NCBI GenBank assembly: GCA_003260075.1
Contig: QLIY01000042.1
Coordinates: 247,087-311,086 of the forward strand
DNA: 64,000 bases
Reading direction: 5' to 3'
Source: Phallusia mammillata
Taxonomy: Eukaryota > Chordata > Ascidiacea > Phlebobranchia > Ascidiidae
How positions within the stretch are numbered: the stretch's first letter is position 1; each line of letters opens with the position of its first letter. A program made the position numbers and the translations under genes. The notes under the pieces are model-generated. The model had not been told where the DNA came from. It worked only from the letters and a program-made list of their open reading frames with translations, and did no database searches. Shown piece after piece: positions 27,201 to 39,649 of the stretch.

Positions 27201-28140
27201 GATCAGATTTTCGATAATCTACTGTGTTGAAACAAGTCGACTTCAAAACCATGTAAACATTGTAGAGGTCGTTCGCTCAGTTTGCAGGCGCCCAAGCCCA
27301 ATCTCAGCGCCAACGTTTAAGTGGTTGGCTCTGTGGTTTAAGAAATCCTGTCGCCACCTATTTTTGCCCGATTAAGAAAGGTATCGCACCTCTTTAATAA
27401 GTCAGTGGCTGGTTAATTGCTGTTTTACAGACTTTGCTGCGGGGAGATTTTCCATAGCGCATTAAAGTTTAAATTTAGTCCACAATTTTCAATCCTGATT
27501 TATTTATATCGGTACATAACATACAAATAATGTTTAAAACGCAAATCTACTTATATTTTTGCGCCAAGCATTAACTTACAAATGGCAGTTATCTTAAATG
27601 CATATTTTACACCAGCTTATTTTGCATGTATTTCAACTTGCGGTTGCAATCGCGAGACCACACAAAAACACATTTTCTCAAAAAGATTTTTCACCCTATG
27701 AAAACCCTGAAGGGTGTCCGTCAAGTTGATCAAACTTGGCTACCTGGTCCTGATATGTAACGTACTCAATCTGGGCTTGCATTGTTTACAAACATTCCAC
27801 TGGCAGCTCTCAGCCGGTTAATCCTTCCAGCGGCTCTGCAGTCATCTCCACAAGAACTACCGGAGCGTAATCGCTTTGCTTCTTGCTCGCCGCACTACCG
27901 TTGATTTTCAAGGCAAACTAGAAAGTGAAATTGGAGATCTAGCGGTAAAGGTTGTACAGGCTTTTGTGGGTCATGGGGTTCAGTAGCTGAGTTTAGGTCA
28001 TGTAGTTGAGGGGCAATTAGCCAACTGAAGACTATATGTTTAGTAAATATTTCGTTAAATTCTCCACAAAACAGGTAAGTAGGTATTAAAACCTGAATAT
28101 GTAAAGGTAAATGCGTTTTATTCGAAAATACCAGCAACCA
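21210..28140. other. AT-rich, apparently non-coding
   Basis: Only short or low-complexity frames (Phe-, Leu- and Lys-rich). A locally GC-rich island at 26360-26600 carries the paired CRE sites. No exon or RNA gene recognised. Confidence 0.5.
26546..26570. promoter_or_regulatory. Paired CRE palindromes
   Basis: Two perfect TGACGTCA sites start at 26546 and 26563, 17 bases apart, in a locally GC-rich stretch (26360-26600) with a CACGTG about 20 bases upstream. Confidence 0.4.
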
Positions 28141-28145
28141 CCTTT

Positions 28146-28190
28146 GGCAAAGGATACAGTAAATACATCTGGCAAAGGATACAGCAAATA
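28146..28190 (+). repeat. Two-copy short tandem repeat, period 25 bp
   Basis: GGCAAAGGATACAG(T/C)AAATA occurs at 28146 and 28171. Confidence 0.7.
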
Positions 28191-28199
28191 CCGATATTT

Positions 28200-31100
28200 T
28201 GGCGGACGCTGATAGACTATAGCATTTTGCTAAGCGAGATAAGAGCCAGTGTCAGTCGCAAAAAAAAGAGAGTTGGTCAATTGTCGGCGACATGAAAAGA
28301 AATCGGCTATTTGCCTTGGTCGTTTCGGGCGTCTAATATTGTGTGAACGTTTGCTTGGTGTGGGTTTGCAGGTGGCGCTGTGACTGTGAATTGTGGTAAG
28401 CGTGTATTGCACATAATTCGGCACTTTGCCATTATCTTCAATCGCCTACAAACATCTGTTTAAGTGCAATTTTGAAATAGCGTGCGCTGGGTAGCAATCA
28501 GTCTCATTCGAAAACCTGCTTTAATTCGGACCCAATTCAGGAAGTTTGAACAGTTCAGGTTCAACGTTGAATTGCGACCAGTTAAGGTGTCGCGGATTAA
28601 AGATGGTCAGGTCAGGGCGCACTTATAAGAGCACAATTCTTGTTTCTGATCCCAAACCTCTTTAGTGGACCGGAGCTGGTCGGGGTTGGCAGTTTTGTCT
28701 TGCACGGTTCGATAATGCTAAAAAGCGAAAGAAAAAGCGCGCGATTTTTGAGGCGCTACCGATGGTGATACGGCACACTCGACGCTCAAGCACCAATGAA
28801 GCTGAAATTCAATCCGACTTATGAGGGCCGCAGCGTAGTGATTGATCGTTGAAGTGACTGATTTGAGACATCGGCTCTTGTGATAGATTTTTTGCCGATT
28901 TTCAGGTGCACACTTCCCGCCGAAAGTCCGAAATAGCTTAGAGCGCTATGTAAAGCGATTGGCAAAGTGAGGTATTTGCTTTTTCGCTCTTGTTTATGCA
29001 GAAACAGAGCAGACTGGAGCAGAAGCGTAGCAAGAGACTGGCGCGCATAGAACGCCTCCTAAGATTTAAGTCCAAATTATGCATTGATGGATGATCGTAA
29101 CTACTGTTTTTTGCGCTAAATTCGGGCATAGGGTGTTGAGAGCTGACGAGAGTGGATTAGTTTTGTTTGTTTTCGTCGATATGGTATAGTGAACACGTGG
29201 TGATTACAATGCAAAATTGCGCCAAAGGTATTTTTAGCCCCAAATATTGGCATTGAACATTGTTACCTTCAGCCTTTATAATACAAGCGGTTGCTTTAAC
29301 CTCAGTATGGAAATAATCGTATACCACGTTGGGGCAAAACGATCAACATTGTTTTCCGGTAATCGCTAGCTGTCGATCACCTAATTCCGCCTGCCAATTT
29401 ACCACCAGCTAATGTAATGCTCGAGATTGTCGACTAAACCCTTTTACGGTGGCTCGCCCGGTAGCGTATAGGTTGGGAGCATAGTAGGGTTTACCCACTT
29501 GCTTATTCCCATGATATGTGGTTGTTTTCGCTCAGACAGGTAGCTGCGCTTTCACTTCGTGTCCCAGCGATCGACAAATGCATTGACCCATATGACCGAG
29601 GTGCAAAACGACCGTGAAGCCTTGTGGTTTTTGTGGGTATTGTTCGAATAGATGCCTCTTTGTTGCTTGGCTATAAGGATAGCCGGTTTCCTGCCATCGA
29701 AACACGGATAAAAGTGACAGGGAGTCGGTATATTTCCGGACGCAGGGGCTCTTGACATTCTGGCAACGAGACTTGTAGTTTGTGTTTCCAAGCGCCCAAC
29801 GATTCGAGTTACACTTGTCCGATGATTCGTGCAAAGTAGCACTTGCCATCCGCCACACCTACGCTGTTATAACCAGTGACCAACGCTATTTCCCACCATT
29901 AAGCCTAAGCCAACGTCAGCCTTTAAGTGGGCAATTTCTTAAGGCGCGTTGCTTTCTCCATTGCGCACGACTTGTGTTTTTTTTCAAGTGCATTGCATTT
30001 TGCAACAACAACGCCGACTTTGATTTCGCCCCATCGACATTTGGCGTTGCCCCGTTTGCGGTTTACTTTCATCTTGCTTCGTCGTTCTGGTATAGCACAG
30101 TTAAGCTAAACAGCGTTTGTCCCCGCAGGTGCCAAATCAAAGCGCCTGTCGCTAAGAGAAAGGCCCACCAAATACACTCATGCCAGCACGCTTTAGGAAC
30201 GCCGCTGTCAAGCTTCTTCAATCGCTAATAGTGCTCCTGGGAGCGCTACCTCAAGAGTCGGTACAACTTAGCACATGAGGTAAAAACAATTACCGATCCT
30301 TAAAGGTAGGTAATTGACCCACCTTACCGACCATTTACGCTACCCTCGCATGTGTTTGTTTTAATATCGCCCATCCAATTGCAACATGTTTCAGATCGCT
30401 ATCACCCCTCGGCTCGTTTAGCTGATGGGCCCTCTTATCATCCCGGACAGGGCGTCTTTTCCGGCTGCAAAGCAAGGCTGTGGGAAGTCCTAAAATTGCG
30501 CGAGGCATCCTGTAATTGCCGGCAAATTGTTCGTAGCGCGGGCCCTTATCGATCGCAAGTCGAAATATAATGAATTAAGTCAACAAACACAACTTTCGAC
30601 TTTCTGCGCCAAATCCAATACAAAGCTTCGCCCGTCACATATGACACAAAAATTCGCATCACCTATCTTTCACAACGCGATAGCTGGTCGCACTTGCTTC
30701 ATACCGAGGCGGAGGGCACAGCCGTGTAATTGCCAGTTTGTCATTTGATCGTTCTGTCGATAGAAACTGAAGTTGACTTTTGTGTATACAGCTTGACCTA
30801 ACAGACGAGACCTCTGTTCCGTTTTAACATTAGAAAGGGACGGTGCAATGTCGTAGGGCAGGGGCCAGCAGTTGTGCAAGGGGATGTTTATGCTGTGGCC
30901 AGGGGCACAAGTCTCGACAGCTGACCCAAATCAAAGCAAACGCTAAGGCAAGTGGCAACATGATTATCAAGGGCAAAGCGCCCTGGCACTTTCTTTACGG
31001 GTTATTCCGAGCGTTACGCGATGTAGCATTGGGGCAGCTGCGTAGTCTGGTTTAACCCTTTGCAGTAAAGAGGGAACTTTCTATTTCGTTTAGCTTTGGC

Positions 31101-31999
31101 GACGAGGAATGTTGCAATATGCTTACTATTGGCTTAGTAGCGCGAGGTGACATTTCGATAATGCCTGGGCTGCCCACACACGCCGATATGTGGCTTTACC
31201 CTGATGCATAGCGGCCTTAAAAGGCTGTCGCGCCGGACTACCTTTACCCATGTGCCAATCAGACGCTTCGAAAACCCGGTCAGCTATGCAGGAATTCGAG
31301 GCGGGCACCTTCAAGCGGGCGGATCACTGATGATTTATGTACTTTGGCGGCACATGGAAACAAGCAACTTCGCAAGAAAACAGTGCAAAATCAAAGCCAG
31401 CCTTACTGCTAAATGGCCTGCAACGCAACACATTCCTTTGCGGGCGCGTATTTCGTTAAATCTGCAACAGTATTGTCTCGCCCGCGTGAAGTCACTAAGC
31501 GGTTTAAACGCATTAAGGCGACGGCCTGAGCTATTTATCGTGTTCAGCGCCTAACCGGTTGTGTATTTATGGAAACGCAGCAATGCCAGTGCAAACTAGA
31601 CAGTCTGACGCGCGATTTTGTATTGACCTTTTTTATCGCAAAGACAAAGACTTGTGGGGTAAAGGTTGAAAGAGCGACCCGCAGTTCCTTACTGAGTAAT
31701 TGAAGAGTTTATGGCCGTGGTATTTGCATCTTAAATTCGTCTGCAAGGATATCGGTCGAAATATAGGCGATTTAAACATGCGATATATATTTCATTGTGT
31801 AGGAATCCGCACAGGAGTTGGTGCGTTCATGTAAAACAATGTAGGAAATTTGCACTTGCGCAAGCCAACGAACAAACTCCCACAAGCGCTGGACCTGAAA
31901 CTTTGCGCCAACATGGATATACCTCAGCAACGGGCGGCAAAACGCTGCAATTTGTGCCGCAGATGTCCCGTTCACCTCAATACACGTGACTCAAGCTGC
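28200..31999. other. GC-richer block upstream of TSPEAR exon 1
   Basis: The base composition changes: few A/T runs, many GGC/GCC and GCAA/TTGC words, and many overlapping open frames on both strands (for example 29532-29858 on minus and 29782-30228 on plus). That pattern reflects low stop density, not genes. It continues past exon 1 to about 33.9 kb. A regulatory region is plausible. TATA-like TGCGATATATATTT lies at 31779. Confidence 0.4.
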
Positions 32000-32279
32000 A
32001 TGCTAAACGCAATCAATTGCTCGATTGCGCGCCTTTGGACACGCTTTGTTGCGTCGACAAGCAGCCACACACTTGCCGGTTTGGCTACAAGACATTGCCC
32101 ATGCGGGAAACCTGACAGTCGATTAGTTAGTAGTGATCGAGGCTGCAAAGCCGAATGGCGAAGAAGATTAAGAATTTTTGCAACCAAAGCCAGCACAACA
32201 ACGTTGTACCTCATTTTATTGTTGGAAATACTTCAACTTTCAACACCGACTTTTGCTGCCAAGACTGGACTATGCGCAG
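32000..32279 (+). CDS. TSPEAR: TSPEAR-like exon 1, signal peptide (start uncertain)
   Basis: The 3' part is a convincing secretory signal: a basic stretch (WRRRLRIFATKA), a hydrophobic core (LYLILLLEILQL, within 32195-32260) and a small-residue cleavage region (TPTFAA), then KTGLCA. It ends in phase 1 at a donor, CAG|gtaagc. The leftover G joins AT of the 43869 exon to make Asp, giving GLCADPEPTDLL, which aligns with the cysteine-plus-PLD start of mature vertebrate TSPEAR. The start is the weak point. The frame is open back to about 31850. The in-frame ATGs at 32000 (poor Kozak context) and 31913 (better context) would put 60-90 unusual residues before the signal. A short upstream exon supplying the ATG is a good alternative. 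I see no closer in-frame ATG. Confidence 0.6.
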
Positions 32280-34463
32280 GTAAGCCTGGGTGTAGTCAGA
32301 TATTTTAGGAGAAGTTTAGCTTTACAGATGTATGTGGCAAAAAGCTAATACTGTAGTACAAAGCAAGGGTGGTCGGGAAACCCAACGCTTTGCAAATGCA
32401 ACGAAATAGCCAATTTTAGGGATACATTACAAGGAAGCATAATTTCTATGTAGGGTTTATACCGCTGAAGCCACTTTGTTAACGATGATAATTGTAACCT
32501 TAGGCGTTGCCGTTACCATTTAACCGCTTGAGGTGATTCCAGGGACAATAATGAGCCGTTCCCGGGACAGTTTTACAGTGAACTTTGGTTGCACACCACC
32601 AATTTATTGTCGCGAGATCCGTAATGGCCGCTCTAATATGAGAACCCGACCAAAGGGTGTAATTATGCGGTGTGCTTGCGGAACTGGAGTCGATCCTAGT
32701 ATTTGGTTCAACAACAGCCCCTTTGGTGTGTTTTACCATCTCAGGCGTATCTTAGTTTAACACAATATCCGCATTGTGTGTGGATAACATAAGAGGGTAC
32801 AGGGTTGGGTTTCCACCGGGTATTAGAAAACTGTCTGTTCGTCCCAACAAAATTGTCTTTTTACGGACCTGAAACGATTTCGTTTGTTATACAGTATAAT
32901 GCAAAAGGTTTGTGTGTAAATAAGCTGGAACGTATTCGCAGATTTTCATAAGATTACGGTTTTAATATTGGCAAAAACGTCTGGTGCGTAAGTGGGTGCT
33001 AATAATGAATACAATTTAATACGAAGCAACATGCTAAGTTTGTAACCAGTCTGGTATGGATACGATACATTACGCTACATACACGAAATATATAAGTTAC
33101 TCGAAACACTATAAGGTACTCGGTACTCGACAATCCAATCAGTTCTGTGATAGACTATTTGTTGTTAACCGATCGATTTGAATTCTTTGTGTAGTGTAGC
33201 TGCTACATAGCCTTGTATCGACATTCTGGAAAGATCACCATAAGACAAAACTCGCGACCGTTTTAAAACGAGACGTTGACATTTAGTGAATCATAAGACG
33301 CCGCCTGTTTGTGCAAAGCGATTTCAGTCTGGGAATCTTTCCGTCGGTTTCAGCCAGCGTAATTCGGTTTGAGGCTGAGTAAGTTATCCAAGCAGTAGGA
33401 GGCGTCGGTAAATCCGTTTGATGAATAATCATATGTTGTTTAAATTTGTGCAACCGTCGAGATTGCTTGGTTTTGGTTGATATCAAGGTGCGACTAGCAC
33501 ACACTTACGCTATCGATCATTGAGGCTGACGTCCGGTATACCAAGTCTGTAGATTCGGTCGCGTTCATGTATAATTGCCAGTCGATTGCAAAGGTCATCC
33601 TACGCGCCACGCCTTTCGGGCCAAATTGGCCAAGTGGGCATGCCCTGCACGTCGAATGGGCTTGCTCGACTAACCATTGATCACACATTCCCTGCAGCAT
33701 AAAGTCCCATTGCCTTGTCGCGCTTTGAACGCATAGACCCTATGTAAACCTACCCAATGCGCCTTTATGTGGCTAAACGTGCGCAAATATTGCCCCGAAG
33801 CACGTTCCTCGATGCGCATAACCGCAACGGCCTATATGTACGTCTATATACCTATCGCCATCTGTGAGTGTTGAAGAAAATTTAATGCCAGTTGAATTGA
33901 TAAAGTGTTGGCCCAGGCCAGGCGAGAATTTTTCCCATGAACTTCTCTGCATGCAAGGCCAAGGTTGAAAGTGATGGCTTTAAGGTGGGAGGTCTGCGAG
34001 CTGAAGGCGCCAATTCAGGGTCCGTGGGATACTTGGTTGTATCGATGGAAGCCGGCCCGGCCTGTCATCGACTGCCAATATTATGTTTGCCGAGGCATTA
34101 TATTGTTTTGAAACGCTGGCATGTGCCGGGGTATTTGTGAATCCCATTTGTTACCAACGGTTTTTCTGAACTCCTTTATGAGGTCATTTTTGAAAAACTT
34201 AACTATGCCGCGTAATCGTTCGTAATCGACAAAAGCGTTTGTTAGAGCAAACATTTTTGTGAATTGCTAACTTTATCGTCAAGTTCCAATTAATATGTTG
34301 GTTTTTAGTTCAAAATGCGAAGTGTTTGATTTGTGGCAGAACTTGAAATAATTGGAATCGGAATTGGAATCGACAACTCGTTTTCCCATTAAGACGTAAC
34401 TTAATTGATCAAGCTTCAAAAAGATTTGAACTCATAAGAAGTTCACTTTCATGACCAATACAG

Positions 34464-34492
34464 TGACGTCACGTATAATGAAGTGACGTAAC
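34464..34492. promoter_or_regulatory. CRE palindrome plus half site
   Basis: TGACGTCA at 34464 is followed by TGACGTAA about 20 bases on. It lies in TSPEAR intron 1, about 2.2 kb after exon 1. Confidence 0.35.
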
Positions 34493-35833
34493 CCAAAGTC
34501 AATCAATCCAGAACGGTTTGCATGTGAGGTAACACGATCGACACGTTCAAGTCTGCAAAGACAAGATTGTGGTTCTTAAATGCTTTTAGCAACATATGTT
34601 TGACAAGGCATTTGTGAGTAAGCTATTTTCTTTTGACAGTTACCTGTCAGTGTCACTATCAAGAACACTTGTGTTCTGGTATGTTGATTTGAGGACTTGC
34701 CCGTCAATCAGGCTAATAAACACGGTCCTCCCAGCCGCAAATTACTGCATGCTGTTCTCAGGTGGCTTCCTTAAATTATTTTTCACCCACTGATTAAAAT
34801 TTCGTTTTTCGCCTTTTTTCGTGGAAACAAAAGGCGTGATATGCGAACAGTGGGCACCTTTATGTATAGTTTCATGAACAATGCCTGCACGATTCTTCAT
34901 TTTTTACGTACAAGTGACTATATTGTGATTAGGTATGTCAAATGAAACATATGTCCACATGTCAATGTAAAAGCAGTGTATTTTATATTTGTTTTGAATT
35001 CATTCGGCCTGAAAACACTTGCCGGTTCTTGAACTGGCATTGTAACAAGATTTGCTTATACAACATGAGAATTTCTTGTCATTTACTTTTGAAAACATTG
35101 TTAAATGCAAAGTACATGCACCAAAGGGGGCGTGTGGAAGGCGAGGCCATTCAGCCCCGGCGCTCCGCCACTGTATACCAGGAATTTAAAACCTCCCGTT
35201 TGCAAGTACTGGCCGCTTTTGGAAACGTGAATCCGGCTTGTTTATTCGGATTAGAATACCAGTGAGATTTCGTTTGCTTCACCTAAAACAACAGCACTAG
35301 GGTTTTGAGTGACAGACGACGGGCAATCTGCCCCCGTCACGCCTCACTGGATTTATGGTTGATGGCACTCCGCTTGTGGCCTTTCATCCGGGGGCCATTT
35401 AAAGTGATTGACGAGTGATGGTTAGGAGCCCAGGGCCCGGCGTCCTACCACCGAGCACGTAAAAGTATTGGGAAGTCAATTTTAGTAAATATGCAAGCCT
35501 CCTGGATGTGGTAATGTCTGGGGTTTGCTAAAGTAACCGCAAATTTGGCCGTTGAAATGAAAGATGCGATGTGTTATAAGCTATAGTTTAATTTTTAGGG
35601 TATGACCAAGCTGAAAACAATCTCGAATTTTCGGGAAACTAAAACAGATTTTTCGTTGTATACGAAGTGCAGAAACAAGACACATGTGCTATGTATTTAC
35701 CATAAGTCCTGATTTGTACATAACCAAAAAAAAAGTAATTTAACATCATGGTCCGATTGATCTCTGATAAACTCGAAAAATGCTGAATCATTCTTATTTA
35801 CATTTTCTTCTGAACAATGTCATAAAAATTGAA

Positions 35834-35886
35834 TTGGGCAAAGTGTTTAACGCTAGCCACAGACGATCTAAGTTCGAATCTTCGTT
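35834..35886 (+). repeat. tRNA-SINE-like fragment
   Basis: A B-box-like AAGTTCGAATCTTCG (B box 35872-35880) follows an A-box-like TGGGCAAAGTGTTTAACGC after a shortened middle. Spacing is too short for an intact tRNA. It lies in TSPEAR intron 1. Confidence 0.3.
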
Positions 35887-36262
35887 TACTTTTTTGCGAC
35901 AGAATGTTCATCAGTTACGGATTGCCAACTATATTTAAACTTGAATAGCAACAATAAAACCTCCAATACTTCGTAACGACTGCCACAAACCTACAGATAA
36001 CCCAAACTTCCATAGTTGGACAGATAACATAATCTTGCTATCAATCGCCTTCTGGCGCAAAAGTTAAGGAGATAGTTTCTTCGTTGTGTGCAAAATTGAA
36101 TGAGTCAATTGCAAAGCCTTGTGAAAAAAGGTAACCCAGTTTTGACAAAATCAGAGCGCTCTTTTTGGCATTGATTTATGTGACTTTGGGTCCATGGACC
36201 CGTCTGCAGACGTAAACCTGAATTAGACAATACCCTACGTCGTTTCTAATTTTAGTGTCGTA

Positions 36263-36515
36263 TTCATATCATCTACTGCTATGTACATACAAGATCAAAG
36301 GGAATTCATCGTAATGAGACGCTAGAGAAATTATGATTATCTGGACTTCCGGGCACGAGTTTGCGAGGCGGTCATTAAGTCGAGGGGGGGGGGGTTCATA
36401 TCATCTACTGCTATGTACATACAAGATCAAAGGGAATTTATCGTAATGAGACGCTAGAGAAATTATGATTATCTGGACTTCCGGGCATGAGTTCGCGAGG
36501 CGGTCATTAAGTCGA
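36263..36515. repeat. Direct duplication joined by G run (assembly junction)
   Basis: Copies at 36263-36383 and 36395-36515 (121 bp, very few differences) surround eleven G at 36384-36394, in TSPEAR intron 1. Confidence 0.78.
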
Positions 36516-36675
36516 ACGAAAGCACATAGAATTCCCAGCTTATTCCATCTTGACGACATCAACCCGTAAAACTTAACTGCGGCTTTTAAAAGCACTCCGG
36601 TGGCCCCAGAACCAAGTTGCGCGGCCGTTAGGACAAGCTGCGCACACACTCTGTTTTGTTTGAGTACTTCAAGTC

Positions 36676-37305
36676 AAACAACAACAACAGACATGCTTGG
36701 AATTGCACTTTTATGGTGACCATAGCGGTCGGCCCATTGAACTATCACAGGGCATTTGAGCTCATCCAAGGATTTGTTTGATGTAGAGGTGTTTAAATTC
36801 TTTCAACCTATAACCAGTTAATTAGCAACCGTTAGCTTGAACATCCTGTGGAAAGTAAAGTTGTTTTTGTAATTGTAACTTGCATTGAATCTGGATTGGC
36901 TTTAAAGTAGGCTAAAAGGGGTCTACATCTTCTTTTAAACCTTAGCATCACACGGCCAAGGTTCTTTATAGAAACGTGTCATTTCTTTCCATGCTTATTG
37001 AACACATAATTACCTCAAATCATACAACAACAACATCCATGCTTGGAATTGCACATTTATGGTGACCATAGCGGTCGGCCCATTGAACTATCACAGGACA
37101 TTTGAGCTCATCTAAGGATTCGTTTGATGTCAAGCTGTTTAACTTCTCTTGATTAGCAAAGCTGAAACATCCTGTGGAATGTAACGCAGTTTTTGTGATT
37201 AAAAAGTAATCTACATCTCCTTCAAAAATGAAGCCTCACGAGGACAAGCTTCTTTCCGTAAGCATGTGATTTTTTTAATGCTTATTCAACATATGACTCC
37301 CTTCC
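36676..37305 (+). repeat. Diverged tandem duplication, period about 347 bp
   Basis: Units at about 36676-37020 and 37021-37305 share a well conserved core, ATGGTGACCATAGCGGTCGG and CCCATTGAACTATCACAGG, with weaker similarity to the end of each unit (ATGCTTATT.AACA.AT). No G run separates them and divergence is much higher than at the assembly junctions, so this is a genuine old duplication. Confidence 0.75.
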
Positions 37306-38617
37306 GGTAAAATCGTTCTTTTCTCCATTAAACTCTATCTACTGGTGAAAAACGATTGATAAGGCGTGCGTCATAACAAGGCGAACGACCTTGGCACAAA
37401 TTCTTGCCATGACGTTGATCAAAAACTTGAAATCACCACCATAAAGCGAGTGGTAATGGGGAGACGTGTTATATTTATATTTGATTACAATGGCAGCAGC
37501 GCGATAGGATCTGTGGCGATGGAAGAAGACTGGGTGGAGATTTAATCTTTCTAACCGCCCTCCCTATCCTGGCAAACGATCTAAGACTCGCTCTGAAAAC
37601 ACAAGTTAATGATACAACGATGGCTCAATTGTGTTGAAGGTGTGATTTCAAACTTGTTTAGTAGTTGGGTAAAGGTCGTGAGGTTTTTTACTGAGAAATT
37701 GTGTCAATACGACTTTGACTGGTTGCCAAATGTCTATTGACGTCAACGTGTGTATACTGAAGTTTAGGTGGTTTCGTTGTAGCACAATAAAAAGTTATGT
37801 TTTGTTGCGTTCGGTGTACAATTTCGCCCACACACCAACCGACATTATGTTAGATGTAATACCAATTAAGGGAAACATTTTGATCGATTTTTGTCTGTGA
37901 ACCAAATTATACACCGATTGAGACGACAATCCTTTTTTTGTTATACTGCATCAAAGCAACCTAAACTTGAATCTACACAATTTTAAAATAAATAGCCCAG
38001 CGTAGCTTTTACGAGCAAGGCCTTTGCTATCCATCAAGTAACGCATGTTATTACACGACAGCCCTTCAACGCAATAGCAGTTGTCTTTGGCCGCACCGCA
38101 GCGCGTACGAAGCAGTACACGACCAACCGTAGACCTGGCTGCCTTAGACAACACGGGAGGCTCTTTGATGTGTTCTCTGGAACAAAATTGAGTTGCTCGA
38201 GTGCTGACGTACGACGAAAGACCACCGGATTTGCGCTGGCGGAATTCCGCCTATTAATTTCAAGGCATTAAGCAAAAATTGTCGGCCTTCTTTAAGGCAA
38301 GTCATCAAAAAGGGCGTTATGCCCGTATATGAACGACCATTGCTTTGATGTGGTTTCTGGGAGCAATTTTACGTGGGGTCTGGTGCTTGTGAAGATGCTC
38401 TTACTCCATCAGCGGTCTACCAAGCCCGGCGATTAAGCTTAAGCCCACCAGATATACAAGGCTTAAGGCTTTGTCGCTTATCAGATTAAAGGGCATCCGA
38501 GTGGCTACTGAGCTAACGCCAACCCCGTTTATGAAGTGGTTTATCGATCGTGCTTCATGCTGCCAATAGTTGGTTAGCATAGCCTTAAACGAGATTTATT
38601 CTTTACAATAGGTTTGA

Positions 38618-38878
38618 GAGATGTTTCTTTCCTTCAAATCCTGTTGAAAACTTTGAAACAGTCATTGCACCACAACTCTTGCAAAGTCATCTATACATAT
38701 TACAATTTTAAAAGTCATTTTAGGATGGGAGAGGGGATAAAAATAGGGGGGGGGGCGAGATGTTTCTTTCCTTCAAATCCTGTTGAAAATTTTGAAACAG
38801 TCATTGCACCATAACTCTTGCAAAGTCATCTATTACAATTTTAAAAGTCATTTTAGGATGGGAGAGGGGATAAAAATA
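38618..38878. repeat. Direct duplication joined by G run (assembly junction)
   Basis: Copies at 38618-38745 and 38757-38878 surround ten G at 38746-38755. The left copy carries extra bases (ATCTATACATATTAC against ATCTATTAC). The open frame that runs across the join is an artefact. Confidence 0.78.
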
Positions 38879-39222
38879 CGACTCAATTCGATATTAATTT
38901 CGTCCTTTTGGTGACTCCCGTGCCAGAAGTCGTTGTCTCAAGTCGGATCAAGGATCTTTGTAGAAAAACCACAAGCGACGCCGCTGTAAAATCTTGCGGT
39001 GAAAATTCGGGACAAGGGGTTTCCGCAAGGGTGGAAGTATGTGTGATGAAACCGATATTACGTTCATGAAGGCTCTAAATCTACCCCAATAGCCTTGTAG
39101 TTATATCAGTGGGAAATTACATTTTGGTAGTTTGAGAAAATTTGTATGTACCGAGTATTTGTTTCGGATTAAATTACGTATTTTATATATTGTTGTTCCT
39201 TTGATGTTGCGCAAACTGAAAC

Positions 39223-39310
39223 ATGTTAGTTGTGAAGTAAGTTGCCGCTGCTTCCAATATTTTTCTCAAATATGTTAGTTGTGAAGTAACTTGCCACTGC
39301 TTCCAAAATT
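39223..39310 (+). repeat. Two-copy tandem repeat, period 49 bp
   Basis: ATGTTAGTTGTGAAGTAA.T followed by TGCC.CTGCTTCCAA occurs at 39223 and 39272 with two or three differences. Confidence 0.75.
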
Positions 39311-39649
39311 AAACAAACTTTGTGTACATCTCCAAAACGCTTATTGTAGTCGTTTAGCATGCATCATTACAAGGCCTTATGTGAGTGGGGCTCACATTCT
39401 ACATGCATTTCCACAAAGTCTATTGCCGAGCAGAGTTGCTTCTTCGCCTAGCGCTGGTTTGCTTTCCCCACTAGTGATAGGGAGCTGTCTGTCAACGCGA
39501 GGCGTAAACACGTTAATCCGCCATCGAGCGTCGGGTATTCCTTCCCCTCCCCGCTCATGCGCCACAATCTTTCTCTCGGCGTTGCGGATCGCGACTTGCA
39601 TGCCCAGCGACGCCTAGCTTTGAAGTCCCGCGGCCGCGACAGGCACGCC

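Noticed and set aside
30136-31400. ATCAAAG words near 30139, 30932 and 31392 as a TCF/LEF cluster
   Set aside because: A seven-base word at this spacing is close to chance; no tight clustering.
31126-31554. Overlapping frames on both strands near exon 1
   Set aside because: Low stop density in the GC-richer block explains them; no homology or splice support.
39392-39601. 69-residue minus-strand frame with plausible composition
   Set aside because: It sits in a GC-rich island where several frames are open; no splice sites or family match.
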